A stretch of DNA of 64,000 nucleotides, from NCBI RefSeq assembly GCF_900172215.1, contig NZ_FWFP01000003.1, forward strand, positions 62,001-126,000, read 5' to 3'. Below, piece by piece: positions 43,170 through 52,135 of the stretch. A program made the position numbers and the translations under genes. The DNA is from Ruegeria meonggei (lineage in GTDB: Bacteria > Pseudomonadota > Alphaproteobacteria > Rhodobacterales > Rhodobacteraceae). Under the pieces are notes generated by a model that searched no databases, had not been told where the DNA came from, and worked only from the letters and a program-made list of their open reading frames with translations. Within the stretch, counting starts at the first letter, position 1. Each line of letters starts with the position of its first letter.

Positions 43170-43207
43170 AAGAGGGCCGCTGACCGGCCCCCTCGTGCAT
43201 TTTGTCA
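43170..43207. terminator. Bidirectional terminator between rutR and preA
   Basis: The sequence aaaaaagagggccgctgaccggccccctcgtgcatttt contains a GC stem (gagggcc with ggccccctc, small bulge) bordered by an A-run on the left and a T-run on the right. It therefore gives a stem plus U-tract on the minus strand (for preA) and a weaker one on the plus strand (for rutR). Confidence 0.65.
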
Positions 43208-43213
43208 ATCGAT

Positions 43214-44518
43214 CTACTCGGCTGCTTTTGCCATCGGATTGTTCGGATGTGTCGTCCAGTTGGCATAACCAGGCTGAACCTCCAACCCAGTACGCGGATC
43301 GACCTCTCCGGCTGACATCGGTTCCATCGAGATACACCCGTCGACCGGGCAGACATCCACGCACAGGTTACAGGCGACGCATTCATCATCCATGACCTCA
43401 AACACTCGGTCCTCGGACATGGAAATCGCCTGGTGGCTGGTGTCTTCACACGCGGCATAGCAGCGGCCGCATTTGATACACTGGTCCTGATCAATCTTGG
43501 CCTTGGCCACGTAGTTCAGGTTCAGATACTGCCAGTCGGTCACATTCGGAACAGCTAGGCCCACAACCTCGGACACGTCCTTGAACCCTTTTTCGTCCAT
43601 CCATTTAGACAGACCCGCAGTCAGCTCGTCGATGATTTTGAACCCATAGGTCATTGCCGCCGTGCAAACCTGAACGTTACCACATCCCAACGCCATGAAC
43701 TCGGCCGCATCGCGCCATGTGGTCACGCCGCCAATCCCAGAGATCGGCATACCATGCGTGGCCTCGGCACGGGCAATTTCAGACACCATGGACAATGCGA
43801 TCGGCTTCACCGCCGGACCGCAATATCCACCATGGCTGCCCTTGCCGTCGATCGATGGTTCAGGGCTGAACGTGTCCAGATTGACGTTGGTGATCGAGTT
43901 GATTGTGTTGATCAGCGACACAGCATCCGCACCGCCATTGCGCGCCGCAGCCGCCGGTTTGCGGACATCTGTGATGTTCGGCGTCAGTTTCACAATGACC
44001 GGTCGATCATAGTATTTCTTGCACCAACGGGTGACCATCTCGATGTATTCCGGCACCTGCCCAACAGCGGATCCCATTCCCCGTTCGCTCATCCCGTGGG
44101 GGCAGCCGAAGTTCAGCTCAATTCCGTCCGCGCCCGTCTCTTCAACGCGGGGCAAAATGGCTTTCCAGGCCTCTTCCTCGCAAGGCACCATGATCGATGC
44201 GATCAAGGCGCGATCCGGATAGTCGGCCTTGACCCGCGCCATTTCTTCGAGGTTCACCTCAAGCGGGCGATCGGTAATCAATTCGATATTGTTCAGCCCC
44301 AGCAAACGGCGGTCAGCCCCATAAATCGCGCCATAGCGAGGGCCGTTCACATTGACGACCGGTGGGCCTTCGGATCCCAGCGTTTTCCAGACCACACCGC
44401 CCCATCCGGCCTCGAAGGCACGGCGGACGTTGTATTCCTTGTCGGTCGGCGGCGCAGAGGCCAGCCAATACGGGTTCGGGCTTTCGATTCCCAGAAAGTT
44501 TGTCTTTAAATCAGCCAT
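43214..44518 (-). CDS. preA: NAD-dependent dihydropyrimidine dehydrogenase, subunit PreA
   Basis: A 434-residue FMN protein reducing uracil and thymine to the dihydro forms. The dihydroorotate-dehydrogenase-like barrel has NFGCPHGMSERGMGSAVGQ with the catalytic Cys, PVIVKLTPNITD, and GIGGVTTWRDAAEFMALGC. Two [4Fe-4S] motifs follow at the C-terminus: CIKCGRCYAACEDTSHQAI and CVACNLCVDVCPVDGC. It follows preT by 44 bases in the same operon. E. coli PreA is about 411 residues, so length is close. Confidence 0.95.
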   Translation of the reverse strand: MADLKTNFLGIESPNPYWLASAPPTDKEYNVRRAFEAGWGGVVWKTLGSEGPPVVNVNGPRYGAIYGADRRLLGLNNIELITDRPLEVNLEEMARVKADYPDRALIASIMVPCEEEAWKAILPRVEETGADGIELNFGCPHGMSERGMGSAVGQVPEYIEMVTRWCKKYYDRPVIVKLTPNITDVRKPAAAARNGGADAVSLINTINSITNVNLDTFSPEPSIDGKGSHGGYCGPAVKPIALSMVSEIARAEATHGMPISGIGGVTTWRDAAEFMALGCGNVQVCTAAMTYGFKIIDELTAGLSKWMDEKGFKDVSEVVGLAVPNVTDWQYLNLNYVAKAKIDQDQCIKCGRCYAACEDTSHQAISMSEDRVFEVMDDECVACNLCVDVCPVDGCISMEPMSAGEVDPRTGLEVQPGYANWTTHPNNPMAKAAE

Positions 44519-44562
44519 CTATCCGGCCTCCCTGATGCAATTCAGCATCTTGTTCCTGTGTT

Positions 44563-45897
44563 TCACGCGGTCAAAGACGCGTGGATATCCATCGCCGCAT
44601 CCCGACCTTCGGCCACGGCGGTCACGGTCAGGTCTTCGCCGCCGGATGCACAATCGCCCCCCGCCCAGACGCCTGACAAAGATGTGCGCCCGGCCTCGTC
44701 CACAGCGATCTTATTGCCGTCCAGCGCCAGCCCTTCGGGTGCACCTTCCAGCGTCTGACCGATGGCCTTGAGAACCTGATCAGCGGGTACGCGGATTTTC
44801 TCTCCGGTTCCGGACAGCTGGCCATCATGGCTGGCAGTATACTCCAATTCAATCTCTGCCGCCGCCCCGTTTCCATGAACCGTCACGGGCTGAACATTGG
44901 TCATGATCTTGACACCGTGCGAAGCGGCCAGATCCTGTTCATATCGGCTGGCCCCCATCGCATCGCGGTCACGACGATAGGCGATAGTGACATGTTCTGC
45001 ACCCAGCAGTTTCGACTTCACCGCCGCGTCTACAGCCGTCATGCCACCACCGATGACAACAACGTTGCGGCCAACTGGCAAATGCCCCAAATCCGAGGCC
45101 TGACGCACGTCCGAGATGAATTCAACAGCATGGCGCACACCGTCCAGATCTGCCCCCTGCGTTCGCAACGCGTTTACCCCGGCCAGACCGATGGACAGGA
45201 AAACCGCATCGTAGTTCTCAACCAGACCGTCCAGTGAGACCCCCTCGCCCAGAACTGAGCCGGTTTCGATCGAAATGCCGCCAATTTTCATCAGCCAGTC
45301 AACCTCGGCCTGTGCGAAGTCATTGGTCGATTTGTAAGCGGCGATCCCATATTCATTCAGACCACCTGGCTTGGGCTTGCCTTCATGGATCACCACGTCA
45401 TGGCCCAGCATCGCCAGACGATGCGCACAGGCCAGACCTGCGGGCCCTGCCCCAACGACGGCAATAGATTTGCCTGTCGGCGCGGCGCGGTCAAACGGGT
45501 GATCCCCTGCGACCATGACGCTGTCTGTCGCGTACCGCTGCAAGCGACCGATCTCAACCGGCGCGCCTTCGGCTGTCTCACGTACGCAGGCCTCTTCACA
45601 CAGCGTTTCCGTGGGGCACACACGGGCGCACATGCCGCCCAGAATGTTTTGCGCCAGGATCGTCTCGCCCGCCGCTTCGGGTTGACCGGCCTGAATTTGC
45701 CGCATGAACAACGGAATATCGATGTCCGTAGGACAGGCCGTCACACATGGCGCGTCATAGCAAAAATAGCACCGATCTGCTGCCACGGCGGCCTCGTGCG
45801 GGGCCAGTGGCGGATGCAGATCCGTGAAATTCGAGGTCAGCTCATCGCTGGAAAGTCGCCCGGAGACAATGCCGGGGACCATCTGGCCCTGTGCCAT
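44563..45897 (-). CDS. preT: NAD-dependent dihydropyrimidine dehydrogenase, subunit PreT
   Basis: A 444-residue FAD/NADH and Fe-S subunit of the PreTA complex. N-terminal Cys motifs are CYFCYDAPCVTACPTDIDIP and CARVCPTETLCEEACV; dinucleotide folds are IAVVGAGPAGLACAHRLAMLG and VVVIGGGMTAVDAAVKS. The start MAQGQMVPGI at 45897 has a GGGAG site; the open frame reaches 45945 without one. First gene of the preT-preA operon; the upstream gap has two RutR-like half-conserved sites. Confidence 0.94.
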   Translation of the reverse strand: MAQGQMVPGIVSGRLSSDELTSNFTDLHPPLAPHEAAVAADRCYFCYDAPCVTACPTDIDIPLFMRQIQAGQPEAAGETILAQNILGGMCARVCPTETLCEEACVRETAEGAPVEIGRLQRYATDSVMVAGDHPFDRAAPTGKSIAVVGAGPAGLACAHRLAMLGHDVVIHEGKPKPGGLNEYGIAAYKSTNDFAQAEVDWLMKIGGISIETGSVLGEGVSLDGLVENYDAVFLSIGLAGVNALRTQGADLDGVRHAVEFISDVRQASDLGHLPVGRNVVVIGGGMTAVDAAVKSKLLGAEHVTIAYRRDRDAMGASRYEQDLAASHGVKIMTNVQPVTVHGNGAAAEIELEYTASHDGQLSGTGEKIRVPADQVLKAIGQTLEGAPEGLALDGNKIAVDEAGRTSLSGVWAGGDCASGGEDLTVTAVAEGRDAAMDIHASLTA

Positions 45898-46229
45898 CGC
45901 TCTACTCCCTGTAGATATGTTTGTTATGACCTCAGCTTGCCACATTCTGATTTTTTATCAATTGGTAAAATTTCTCAAATGGTCAAAAAAAGCAAAAACC
46001 CTGGAAACCTAGCCAAATTGTCGCCAAAATCGCCTGTTTTTCGTTCAATCGATGATATCTGGACCTCTGATCGCAGGAATCAAAGTTGGTCAGACACGCA
46101 TGGGACCGCTTGGAAAATTCGCCGGACAGGTGTTGGTTGCGTCTGGTTTTAGCTGGTTCTGCTGCGTAATGTGGGTCCGACAAAGACCCAGCAGTGCCGG
46201 CTAACGGCCGAAAATCCGAAAGACTCGCG
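45898..46229. promoter_or_regulatory. 332-base gap between preT and glycosyltransferase-like gene, with preT control sites
   Basis: No gene is supported. The left part is AT-rich and holds two adjoining sites similar to the RutR operator: TTTATCAATTGGTAAA (45954-45969) and TTTCTCAAATGGTCAA (45971-45986). Each keeps most of the TGGTCAA right arm with changes in the left arm. They are 17 bases apart centre to centre and about 60-90 bases before the preT start. Confidence 0.5.
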
Positions 46230-47225
46230 ATGCAGGCCAGCCCCACGAAGTTCAACATCGTCATCATCGGGCAAAACAACCGGCTGCAGTATGAGGCGCT
46301 GCTGTTCGCGGCCTCATTGCGCCACAGCTGCCCCGATTTCGCAGGTCGGCTGTTTGTGGCGATGCCACAGCCCGGACCGCTTTGGCAGCAGGACCCGAGT
46401 ATCCGCGACGAGGACGTATTAAAGGCACTTGGTCAGCTGGACGCCGAGACTTTGCCTTTTGACAATCAAGTCTTTGGCGGCAGTTACCCCTATGGCAACA
46501 AGATCGAATCTTTGATGGCCCTGCCAGAAGGCGAGCCCTTTGTATTCTTCGACAGCGACACGCTGATCACCGGTGATCTGAACAGCGTTCCGTTTGATTT
46601 CGACCGGCCTGGTGCGTCGCTGAAAGTCGAAGGATCCTGGCCGAAACCCACGCTCTATGGTCCTGGACTGGACGGTATCTGGAGCGCCCTTTACCGCCAC
46701 TTTGATCTTGATTTTGACAACGCGTTGGATACCAGCCAGCCAGTGGATTACTGGCGACGCTATCTGTATTTCAACGCGGGGTATTTCTATTATTCTTGCC
46801 CGCGGAAATTTGGTGAAAGGTTCCTGCACTATGCCCGTACGATACGGGATGGCGATATCCCTGAACTGGTCGGACAGAACCTGAACCCCTGGCTGGACCA
46901 AGCCGCGCTACCGCTGGTCATTCATTCCTTTGGCGGCGGGCGGGACTCCCTGCCAGTGGGCCTGCTGGATGGTTCGGTCAGTTGCCACTATCGCCTGTTC
47001 CCACTGCTTTACGCACGCGAAAGCGACCATGTGATCGACGTGCTCGAAACAGTTGTCGCACCGAACCGGGTCAAGAAAGTGCTCAAGGGCTATGACCCAA
47101 TCAAGAAGCTGGTTCTACAGCGCAAAGGGCACAAAATCCGGGACCTGTTCGACCGCGATAGCCTGCCTCAGCGCGAGCAGGTCATTCGCAAGACGATCAA
47201 AAGCAAGGGGCTTTGGATGCGCTGA
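46230..47225 (+). CDS. Glycosyltransferase-like (GT-A fold) protein, function unknown
   Basis: A 331-residue protein starting MQASPTKFNIVIIGQNNRLQY. FVFFDSDTLITGDLNSVPFD resembles the DxD sugar-nucleotide/metal site of GT-A transferases, and WLDQAALPLVIHSFGG resembles the acceptor-side end of GT8-type folds. The C-terminal 60 residues are basic. No signal or membrane segment. An in-frame GTG at 46194 gives an alternative start 12 codons upstream. No polysaccharide genes are adjacent, so the product is unknown. Confidence 0.65.
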   Translation: MQASPTKFNIVIIGQNNRLQYEALLFAASLRHSCPDFAGRLFVAMPQPGPLWQQDPSIRDEDVLKALGQLDAETLPFDNQVFGGSYPYGNKIESLMALPEGEPFVFFDSDTLITGDLNSVPFDFDRPGASLKVEGSWPKPTLYGPGLDGIWSALYRHFDLDFDNALDTSQPVDYWRRYLYFNAGYFYYSCPRKFGERFLHYARTIRDGDIPELVGQNLNPWLDQAALPLVIHSFGGGRDSLPVGLLDGSVSCHYRLFPLLYARESDHVIDVLETVVAPNRVKKVLKGYDPIKKLVLQRKGHKIRDLFDRDSLPQREQVIRKTIKSKGLWMR

Positions 47226-47297
47226 CAGCAATGTTGTGCGCACGCCACCAATCGCCTAGAGATTCAACAACACTAATTCCAACGGGAGATCATAAAG

Positions 47298-48590
47298 ATG
47301 TCAGACGGTCCAACTCATGGTTTTGACACGCTGCAAATTCACGCGGGTGCGCGGCCCGATCCGGCAACCGGCGCGCGTCAGACGCCCATCTACCAGACGA
47401 CCGCTTATGTATTCCGCGACGCAGACCACGCTGCCGCCCTGTTCAACCTGCAAGAGGTGGGCTTTATCTATTCGCGCCTGACCAACCCGACAGTGGCCGT
47501 GCTGCAGGAACGTATCGCCACGCTGGAGGGCGGCGTCGGCGCGGTCTGCTGCTCCTCGGGTCACGCGGCGCAAATCATGGCGCTGTTCCCATTGATGGGG
47601 CCTGGTTGCAACATCGTGGCCTCAACCCGTCTTTACGGCGGCACGGTCACGCAGTTCAGCCAGACGATCAAACGTTTTGGCTGGTCGGCCACATTTGTCG
47701 ATACCGATGATCTGGACGCCGTGAAAGGTGCCATCGACGAAAACACCCGCGCGATATTCTGCGAGTCCATCGCCAATCCAGGTGGCTATGTCACAGATAT
47801 TCGCGCGCTGGCGGATGTGGCGGATGCGGCGGGCATTCCGCTGATCGTCGACAACACCTCGGCCACGCCTTACCTGTGCCGGCCGATCGAACACGGCGCG
47901 TCGCTGGTTGTGCATTCGACCACCAAATACCTGACGGGCAACGGCACTGTCACAGGTGGCTGTGTCGTGGATTCGGGCAAGTTCGACTGGTCGGCAAGCG
48001 ACAAGTTCCCTTCGCTCAGCCAACCAGAAACGGCTTATCATGGGTTGAAATTCCACGAGACGTTTGGCCCGCTGGCCTTTACCTTCCACAGCATTGCGAT
48101 CGGTCTGCGCGATCTAGGCATGACGATGAACCCACAGGCGGCGCATTACACGCTGATGGGGATAGAAACTCTGTCTCTGCGGATGGAGCGCCACGTTGAA
48201 AATGCCCAAAAGATCGCTGCCTGGTTAGAGGCAGACGACCGTGTCGACTACGTCACCTATGCTGGTTTGCCTTCGTCACCGTATTCCGAACGTGTTAAAG
48301 CACATTACCCCAAAGGCGCCGGTGCGTTGTTCACCTTTGCTGTCAAAGGCGGCTATGAGGCCTGTGTCAAACTGGTGAACGCGTTGGAGATCTTCAGCCA
48401 CGTGGCCAACCTTGGAGACGCGCGGTCGCTAATCATCCACTCGGCCTCGACCACGCACCGTCAGTTGAGCCCCGAACAGCAAGAGGCCGCAGGCGCAGGA
48501 CCCAATGTTGTGCGCTTGTCCATCGGTATCGAAGACGCCAATGATCTGATCGCCGATCTGGATCAGGCTTTGGCCCAGGCCAGCGCCTAG
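47298..48590 (+). CDS. metY: O-acetylhomoserine sulfhydrylase
   Basis: A 430-residue PLP enzyme of the Cys/Met metabolism family, forming homocysteine from O-acetylhomoserine and sulfide. Marks: FIYSRLTNPTVAVLQERIATLEGG, CSSGHAAQIMALF, the PLP lysine in VVHSTTKYLTGNGTVTGG, and the end SLGDARSLI-like NLGDARSLIIHSASTTHRQL. Length and the long insertion before the last motif fit MetY better than MetB/MetC. The 72-base leader was checked for a SAM riboswitch and none could be supported. Confidence 0.94.
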   Translation: MSDGPTHGFDTLQIHAGARPDPATGARQTPIYQTTAYVFRDADHAAALFNLQEVGFIYSRLTNPTVAVLQERIATLEGGVGAVCCSSGHAAQIMALFPLMGPGCNIVASTRLYGGTVTQFSQTIKRFGWSATFVDTDDLDAVKGAIDENTRAIFCESIANPGGYVTDIRALADVADAAGIPLIVDNTSATPYLCRPIEHGASLVVHSTTKYLTGNGTVTGGCVVDSGKFDWSASDKFPSLSQPETAYHGLKFHETFGPLAFTFHSIAIGLRDLGMTMNPQAAHYTLMGIETLSLRMERHVENAQKIAAWLEADDRVDYVTYAGLPSSPYSERVKAHYPKGAGALFTFAVKGGYEACVKLVNALEIFSHVANLGDARSLIIHSASTTHRQLSPEQQEAAGAGPNVVRLSIGIEDANDLIADLDQALAQASA

Positions 48591-48593
48591 GCA

Positions 48594-49304
48594 ATGGCAG
48601 GGCATAACACAAACGATCTGGGTCAGCCAATTGGCAAACCGGTGTCGGGCGCGTTTCCGCGCCCGACACCGCCCTATACGCCAATGGAAGGCCAGTATTG
48701 CTCTGTTGTGCCACTGGACGTGAACAGGCACTCACCCGGGTTGTTTCGGGCCTTTGCCAATGACGCAGATGGCCGGAACTGGACATACCTGCCCTACGGG
48801 CCGTTCGCTTCTGAGCATGACTTTAACGAATGGACCCGTGCCTCTTGCAGCGATGCTGACCCGATGTTTCACACGGTACTCGACCGCTCTGATATGCCGG
48901 TCGGCATGGCCTCATTCCTGCGGATCGCACCGGCGGCAGGAGCCATTGAGGTTGGACACATCCATTTCTCGCCCCTGTTGCAACGCAAACCACAATCGAC
49001 CGAAACGATGTATCTGATGATGCGCCGTGTTTTCGACGAGCTTGGCTATCGCCGATACGAATGGAAATGTGATGCCCTTAATGCGCCGTCCCGCAGTGCG
49101 GCCGAACGGCTGGGGTTCACCTTTGAGGGCGTGTTCAGACAGGCGACCCACTATAAGGGGCGCAACCGGGATACGGCGTGGTATTCGATCCTGGATAGCG
49201 AATGGCCTCGCATTCGCGACGCGTTCGAAAGCTGGCTGTCACCAGACAATTTCGACGAGGCGGGCCAGCAACGAAAACCGCTGATGGCCCGGGCCCAAGG
49301 GTAA
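48594..49304 (+). CDS. GNAT-family N-acetyltransferase (RimJ/RimL type)
   Basis: A 236-residue protein. The acetyl-CoA-binding core is seen at SFLRIAPAAGAIEVGHIHFS, MYLMMRRVFDELGYRRYEWKCDALNAPSRSAAERLGFTFEGVFRQ and ATHYKGRNRDTAWYSILDSEW, typical of the acetyltransferase_3 group. It starts 3 bases after metY and is probably co-transcribed. The target may be a small molecule or a protein N-terminus; it cannot be told from sequence. Confidence 0.88.
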   Translation: MAGHNTNDLGQPIGKPVSGAFPRPTPPYTPMEGQYCSVVPLDVNRHSPGLFRAFANDADGRNWTYLPYGPFASEHDFNEWTRASCSDADPMFHTVLDRSDMPVGMASFLRIAPAAGAIEVGHIHFSPLLQRKPQSTETMYLMMRRVFDELGYRRYEWKCDALNAPSRSAAERLGFTFEGVFRQATHYKGRNRDTAWYSILDSEWPRIRDAFESWLSPDNFDEAGQQRKPLMARAQG

Positions 49305-49307
49305 AGG

Positions 49308-50000
49308 TCAGTCCGAAATCCCAAACTCCATCGTCACATTGACCGAGACTGAAATCTCGCCGCCTGCGACCGGCACGCTGCCTGCTTCGGACATGTTTAC
49401 CGCCCGCATCTGAGCCACCGGGAACGATCCGCCGACCTGTTCGCTGATCTGCTGAACCGGGCCGAGTGTCACGTTGGCGGCCTGTGCCAGTTGTTCAGCC
49501 TTCGCCGTTGCCTCTCCTACTGCCTTGGCGCGCGCCTCAGCCTGTAACGGCGCCGGGTCTTGCACACCGAAGTTCAACCCGCCAAAATCATTGGCCCCGT
49601 CCTGGATGACCGCGTCCATGATGGTGCCAAGCTGGGTCAGATCGCGGACACGCACCAGCACGCTGTTCGAGGCGACAAACCCTGAAATCTCGGGCCGGTC
49701 GCCACTGCTGTTGCGGCCAGTCCAAACAGGAGACAAAGACAGATCGCGGGTCTGAACATCGCGGGCTTCGACCCCCATGTCATCCAGCCGCGTCAGAATC
49801 TGCGTCACGGCCTCGGACGTTGCTTGCATCGCGGCTGAGGCCTGCGGGTCTTCGTTTGTCACACCCAATGTGATCGTTGCCATGTCGGGTGCGGCCTGCA
49901 CGGTTCCGGCTGCATCCACGGTGATGCGACGTTCTTCCGCATGGGCCATTCCTGCAGCCGTGATCGCCAAAACAGCCGTTAGAAAAGCGAGTTTCTTCAA
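49308..50000 (-). CDS. SIMPL (DUF541) domain periplasmic protein
   Basis: A 230-residue exported protein. I choose the TTG at 49998-50000 as start because an excellent ribosome site, GGAGGGAAG, stands just before it and the product then begins with a proper signal peptide, LKKLAFLTAVLAITAAGMAHA (first residue read as Met). The SIMPL pattern is RITVDAAGTVQAAPDMATITLGV and GFVASNSVLVRVRDL, TQLGTIMDAVIQDGAN. Family function in the envelope is poorly known. Converges with the GNAT gene. Confidence 0.85.
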   Translation of the reverse strand: MKKLAFLTAVLAITAAGMAHAEERRITVDAAGTVQAAPDMATITLGVTNEDPQASAAMQATSEAVTQILTRLDDMGVEARDVQTRDLSLSPVWTGRNSSGDRPEISGFVASNSVLVRVRDLTQLGTIMDAVIQDGANDFGGLNFGVQDPAPLQAEARAKAVGEATAKAEQLAQAANVTLGPVQQISEQVGGSFPVAQMRAVNMSEAGSVPVAGGEISVSVNVTMEFGISD

Positions 50001-50164
50001 AGTCTTCCCTCCAAATTCTTCAATCACAACATGGGATGGACAGGGCGTGTGGAACAAGGGGAACCCACGGCTTTTTCTTTCCCTCGGCGGGATCCTGCTT
50101 TAATGTCGGGCTGCGGACGAGATGTCGTTTGCATTGATGCTGATAATTATGGTTCTTCCGGATT

Positions 50165-52090
50165 ATGAAACCTGCCTTTGCGCTGTCTTTTTCTGCCACC
50201 GGAATTTCTCTGCACCACCAATCGGATGACGACTGGTTCTGCGTGGGCGAGATCGCATTGGACGCGCCCGACCTAAAGGATCAGGTGCGCGCCTTGCGTG
50301 ACCAGGGATTTGCCATTGCAAACGACCTGAGCTGCAAATTGGTGATTCCCGAAGATCAGGTTCGGTACATTTCAGCGCCTACGGACGGGCTTTCGGACGA
50401 AGAAAACGAACAAGCATTGAAAGCCGCTCTGGCGGGTGAGACGCCGTATTCAGTCGATGATCTGGCGTTTTCCTCGACGACGGTCGACGCAACCACCTAT
50501 GTGGCCGCCGTTACCAAACAGACATTGGTTGAGGCACAGGAATTCGCCACAGAACACGGGTTTAATCCGGTTCAGTTCAGCACTGATGCGGACGCACAGG
50601 ATTTTCCGACAGAGCCCACGTTTTCGATATCAGAGCCCGACATGTCCGTCGCAACCCCAGCCGAGGTCCGGGTACCATCACCAGAGCCACAAGCAAAGGA
50701 TGCGCCAACCGTTCATGCCATCGCCGCCACAACGGCCCCGGATGTGTTCAGGTCGGCCCCGGTTGAGGCCTCGGGCGAAGCACCAAGGCCTGCCACAGGC
50801 CTTCGTGCCTCGCGCTATGCCATTCCCGCTGCGGTGGCCGCCGCAGTTTTGCTTGGCGTGGGATTAGGTGCATGGACAATGACCGGGTCGGATACAGATC
50901 AGTACCCAGTTTCCGAAACGGTGCAGGTGCAGGTGCAGGAAGATGTGCCCTCTGCCGAACCGCTTGTGACTAACACACAGGTTGATCCGCCAGAAGTCAC
51001 CGCTGACGAAACAACTACTGAAACAGCGGCTTTAGAAAGTCCTCAGCCTGATCCGGTTACGCCGGAGCCGTCGGACCTAACCGCTACAGATGCGGCAATC
51101 CTTGAGGCGTTGAACGTCGCCCCAACAACCGTAGAGGATGTAGCGCGCGATCCCGAACCGCAGGAAGATCCGACACAGCCGAGCTTGCAGACCACAGCCC
51201 CCGGCGCGCCAGAAATCCCGGCTGATCCCAAAACTGAAGAACTTTATCTAGCCTCTGTCGACAATTCTAATCTGTCCCGCGATGCGGTGGCGCTACCGCC
51301 GGTTGACAGCTTTGCCACCGACGCGCCTTTTGATCAGATTTCCGTTCCAAGTGTAGTCAGTACAAACGTGGCGCTGGATGACCGCGGTCTTGTCACGCCC
51401 ACCGCCAAAGGCACCTTGAACCCTGACGGCATCGTTGTCTATCTGGGGCGCCCGTCGAAAGTGCCGCCAGAGGTCCCCGTTCGGTTTGAACAGGAACCAA
51501 TTGAACAAGAACCCCAGAATCCTCTCGCCGAACTGCGCCCCAAACCCCGTCCCAGCGATCTGATTGATCGGTTCGAACGTCAGCAACTTGGCGGACGCAC
51601 CCGCCAGGAACTGGCGGTTCTGCGCCCTAAACTGCGGCCCAAATCCGTGCAGGAACAACCTCAGGTGGATGAAACCCCAACCGCTTTGGCGGTTGTGCGG
51701 GTGCCGCGACCCAAACCACGCCCTGCGGGACTGGCACCATCATCCGGCACGCAAACTGCAAATCTCGGCGCGACAGCAGCGATCACGCAATCCGACGCTG
51801 AGGCAGGATCGTTCCAGCCCCGTGCCGTTGCACCCAAGATTCCGTCGTCTGCGTCCGTGGCACGGCAGGCGACGATCGACAACGCCCTGAACCTGCGCCG
51901 GTTGAACCTGATTGGTGTGTACGGCACGCCTGCCAACCGGCGGGCCTTGGTACGCTTGCCCAGCGGTCGGTACAAAAAGCTGAAGGTCGGAGACAGGTTG
52001 GATGGCGGTAAAGTTATCGCCATCGGCGACAGCGAGTTACGCTATCAAAAACGTGGTAAGAACACGACATTGAAAATGCCGCGTGGATAA
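50165..52090 (+). CDS. Large membrane-anchored protein with pilus/secretion-assembly-like ends
   Basis: A 641-residue protein in three parts. Residues 1-150 resemble the cytoplasmic part of GspL/PilM-type proteins (FALSFSATGISLHHQ, KLVIPEDQVRYI, VAAVTKQTLVEAQEFATEHG). A single helix lies near 216-238 (AIPAAVAAAVLLGVGLGAWTM). A long periplasmic Pro/Glu/Thr-rich region follows with repeated LRPKPRP-like motifs, and the last 65 residues resemble PilP/GspC (LNLIGVYGTPANRRALVRL, then KVGDRLDGGKVIAIGDSELRY). No other pilus gene is nearby. Identification is by pattern only. Confidence 0.7.
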   Translation: MKPAFALSFSATGISLHHQSDDDWFCVGEIALDAPDLKDQVRALRDQGFAIANDLSCKLVIPEDQVRYISAPTDGLSDEENEQALKAALAGETPYSVDDLAFSSTTVDATTYVAAVTKQTLVEAQEFATEHGFNPVQFSTDADAQDFPTEPTFSISEPDMSVATPAEVRVPSPEPQAKDAPTVHAIAATTAPDVFRSAPVEASGEAPRPATGLRASRYAIPAAVAAAVLLGVGLGAWTMTGSDTDQYPVSETVQVQVQEDVPSAEPLVTNTQVDPPEVTADETTTETAALESPQPDPVTPEPSDLTATDAAILEALNVAPTTVEDVARDPEPQEDPTQPSLQTTAPGAPEIPADPKTEELYLASVDNSNLSRDAVALPPVDSFATDAPFDQISVPSVVSTNVALDDRGLVTPTAKGTLNPDGIVVYLGRPSKVPPEVPVRFEQEPIEQEPQNPLAELRPKPRPSDLIDRFERQQLGGRTRQELAVLRPKLRPKSVQEQPQVDETPTALAVVRVPRPKPRPAGLAPSSGTQTANLGATAAITQSDAEAGSFQPRAVAPKIPSSASVARQATIDNALNLRRLNLIGVYGTPANRRALVRLPSGRYKKLKVGDRLDGGKVIAIGDSELRYQKRGKNTTLKMPRG

Positions 52091-52135
52091 GGGATGGGGC
52101 AAGCCATTGAGGTCACCCCACCTTAGGTTAACTCA

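Noticed and set aside
45951..45965. FNR-like site TTGAT...ATCAG before preT on the minus strand
   Set aside because: The spacing is five bases instead of four and the right half is imperfect; the RutR-like reading explains the sequence better.
47226..47297. Possible SAM riboswitch before metY
   Set aside because: The 72-base leader shows no convincing pseudoknot pairing or conserved core of SAM-II or related classes.
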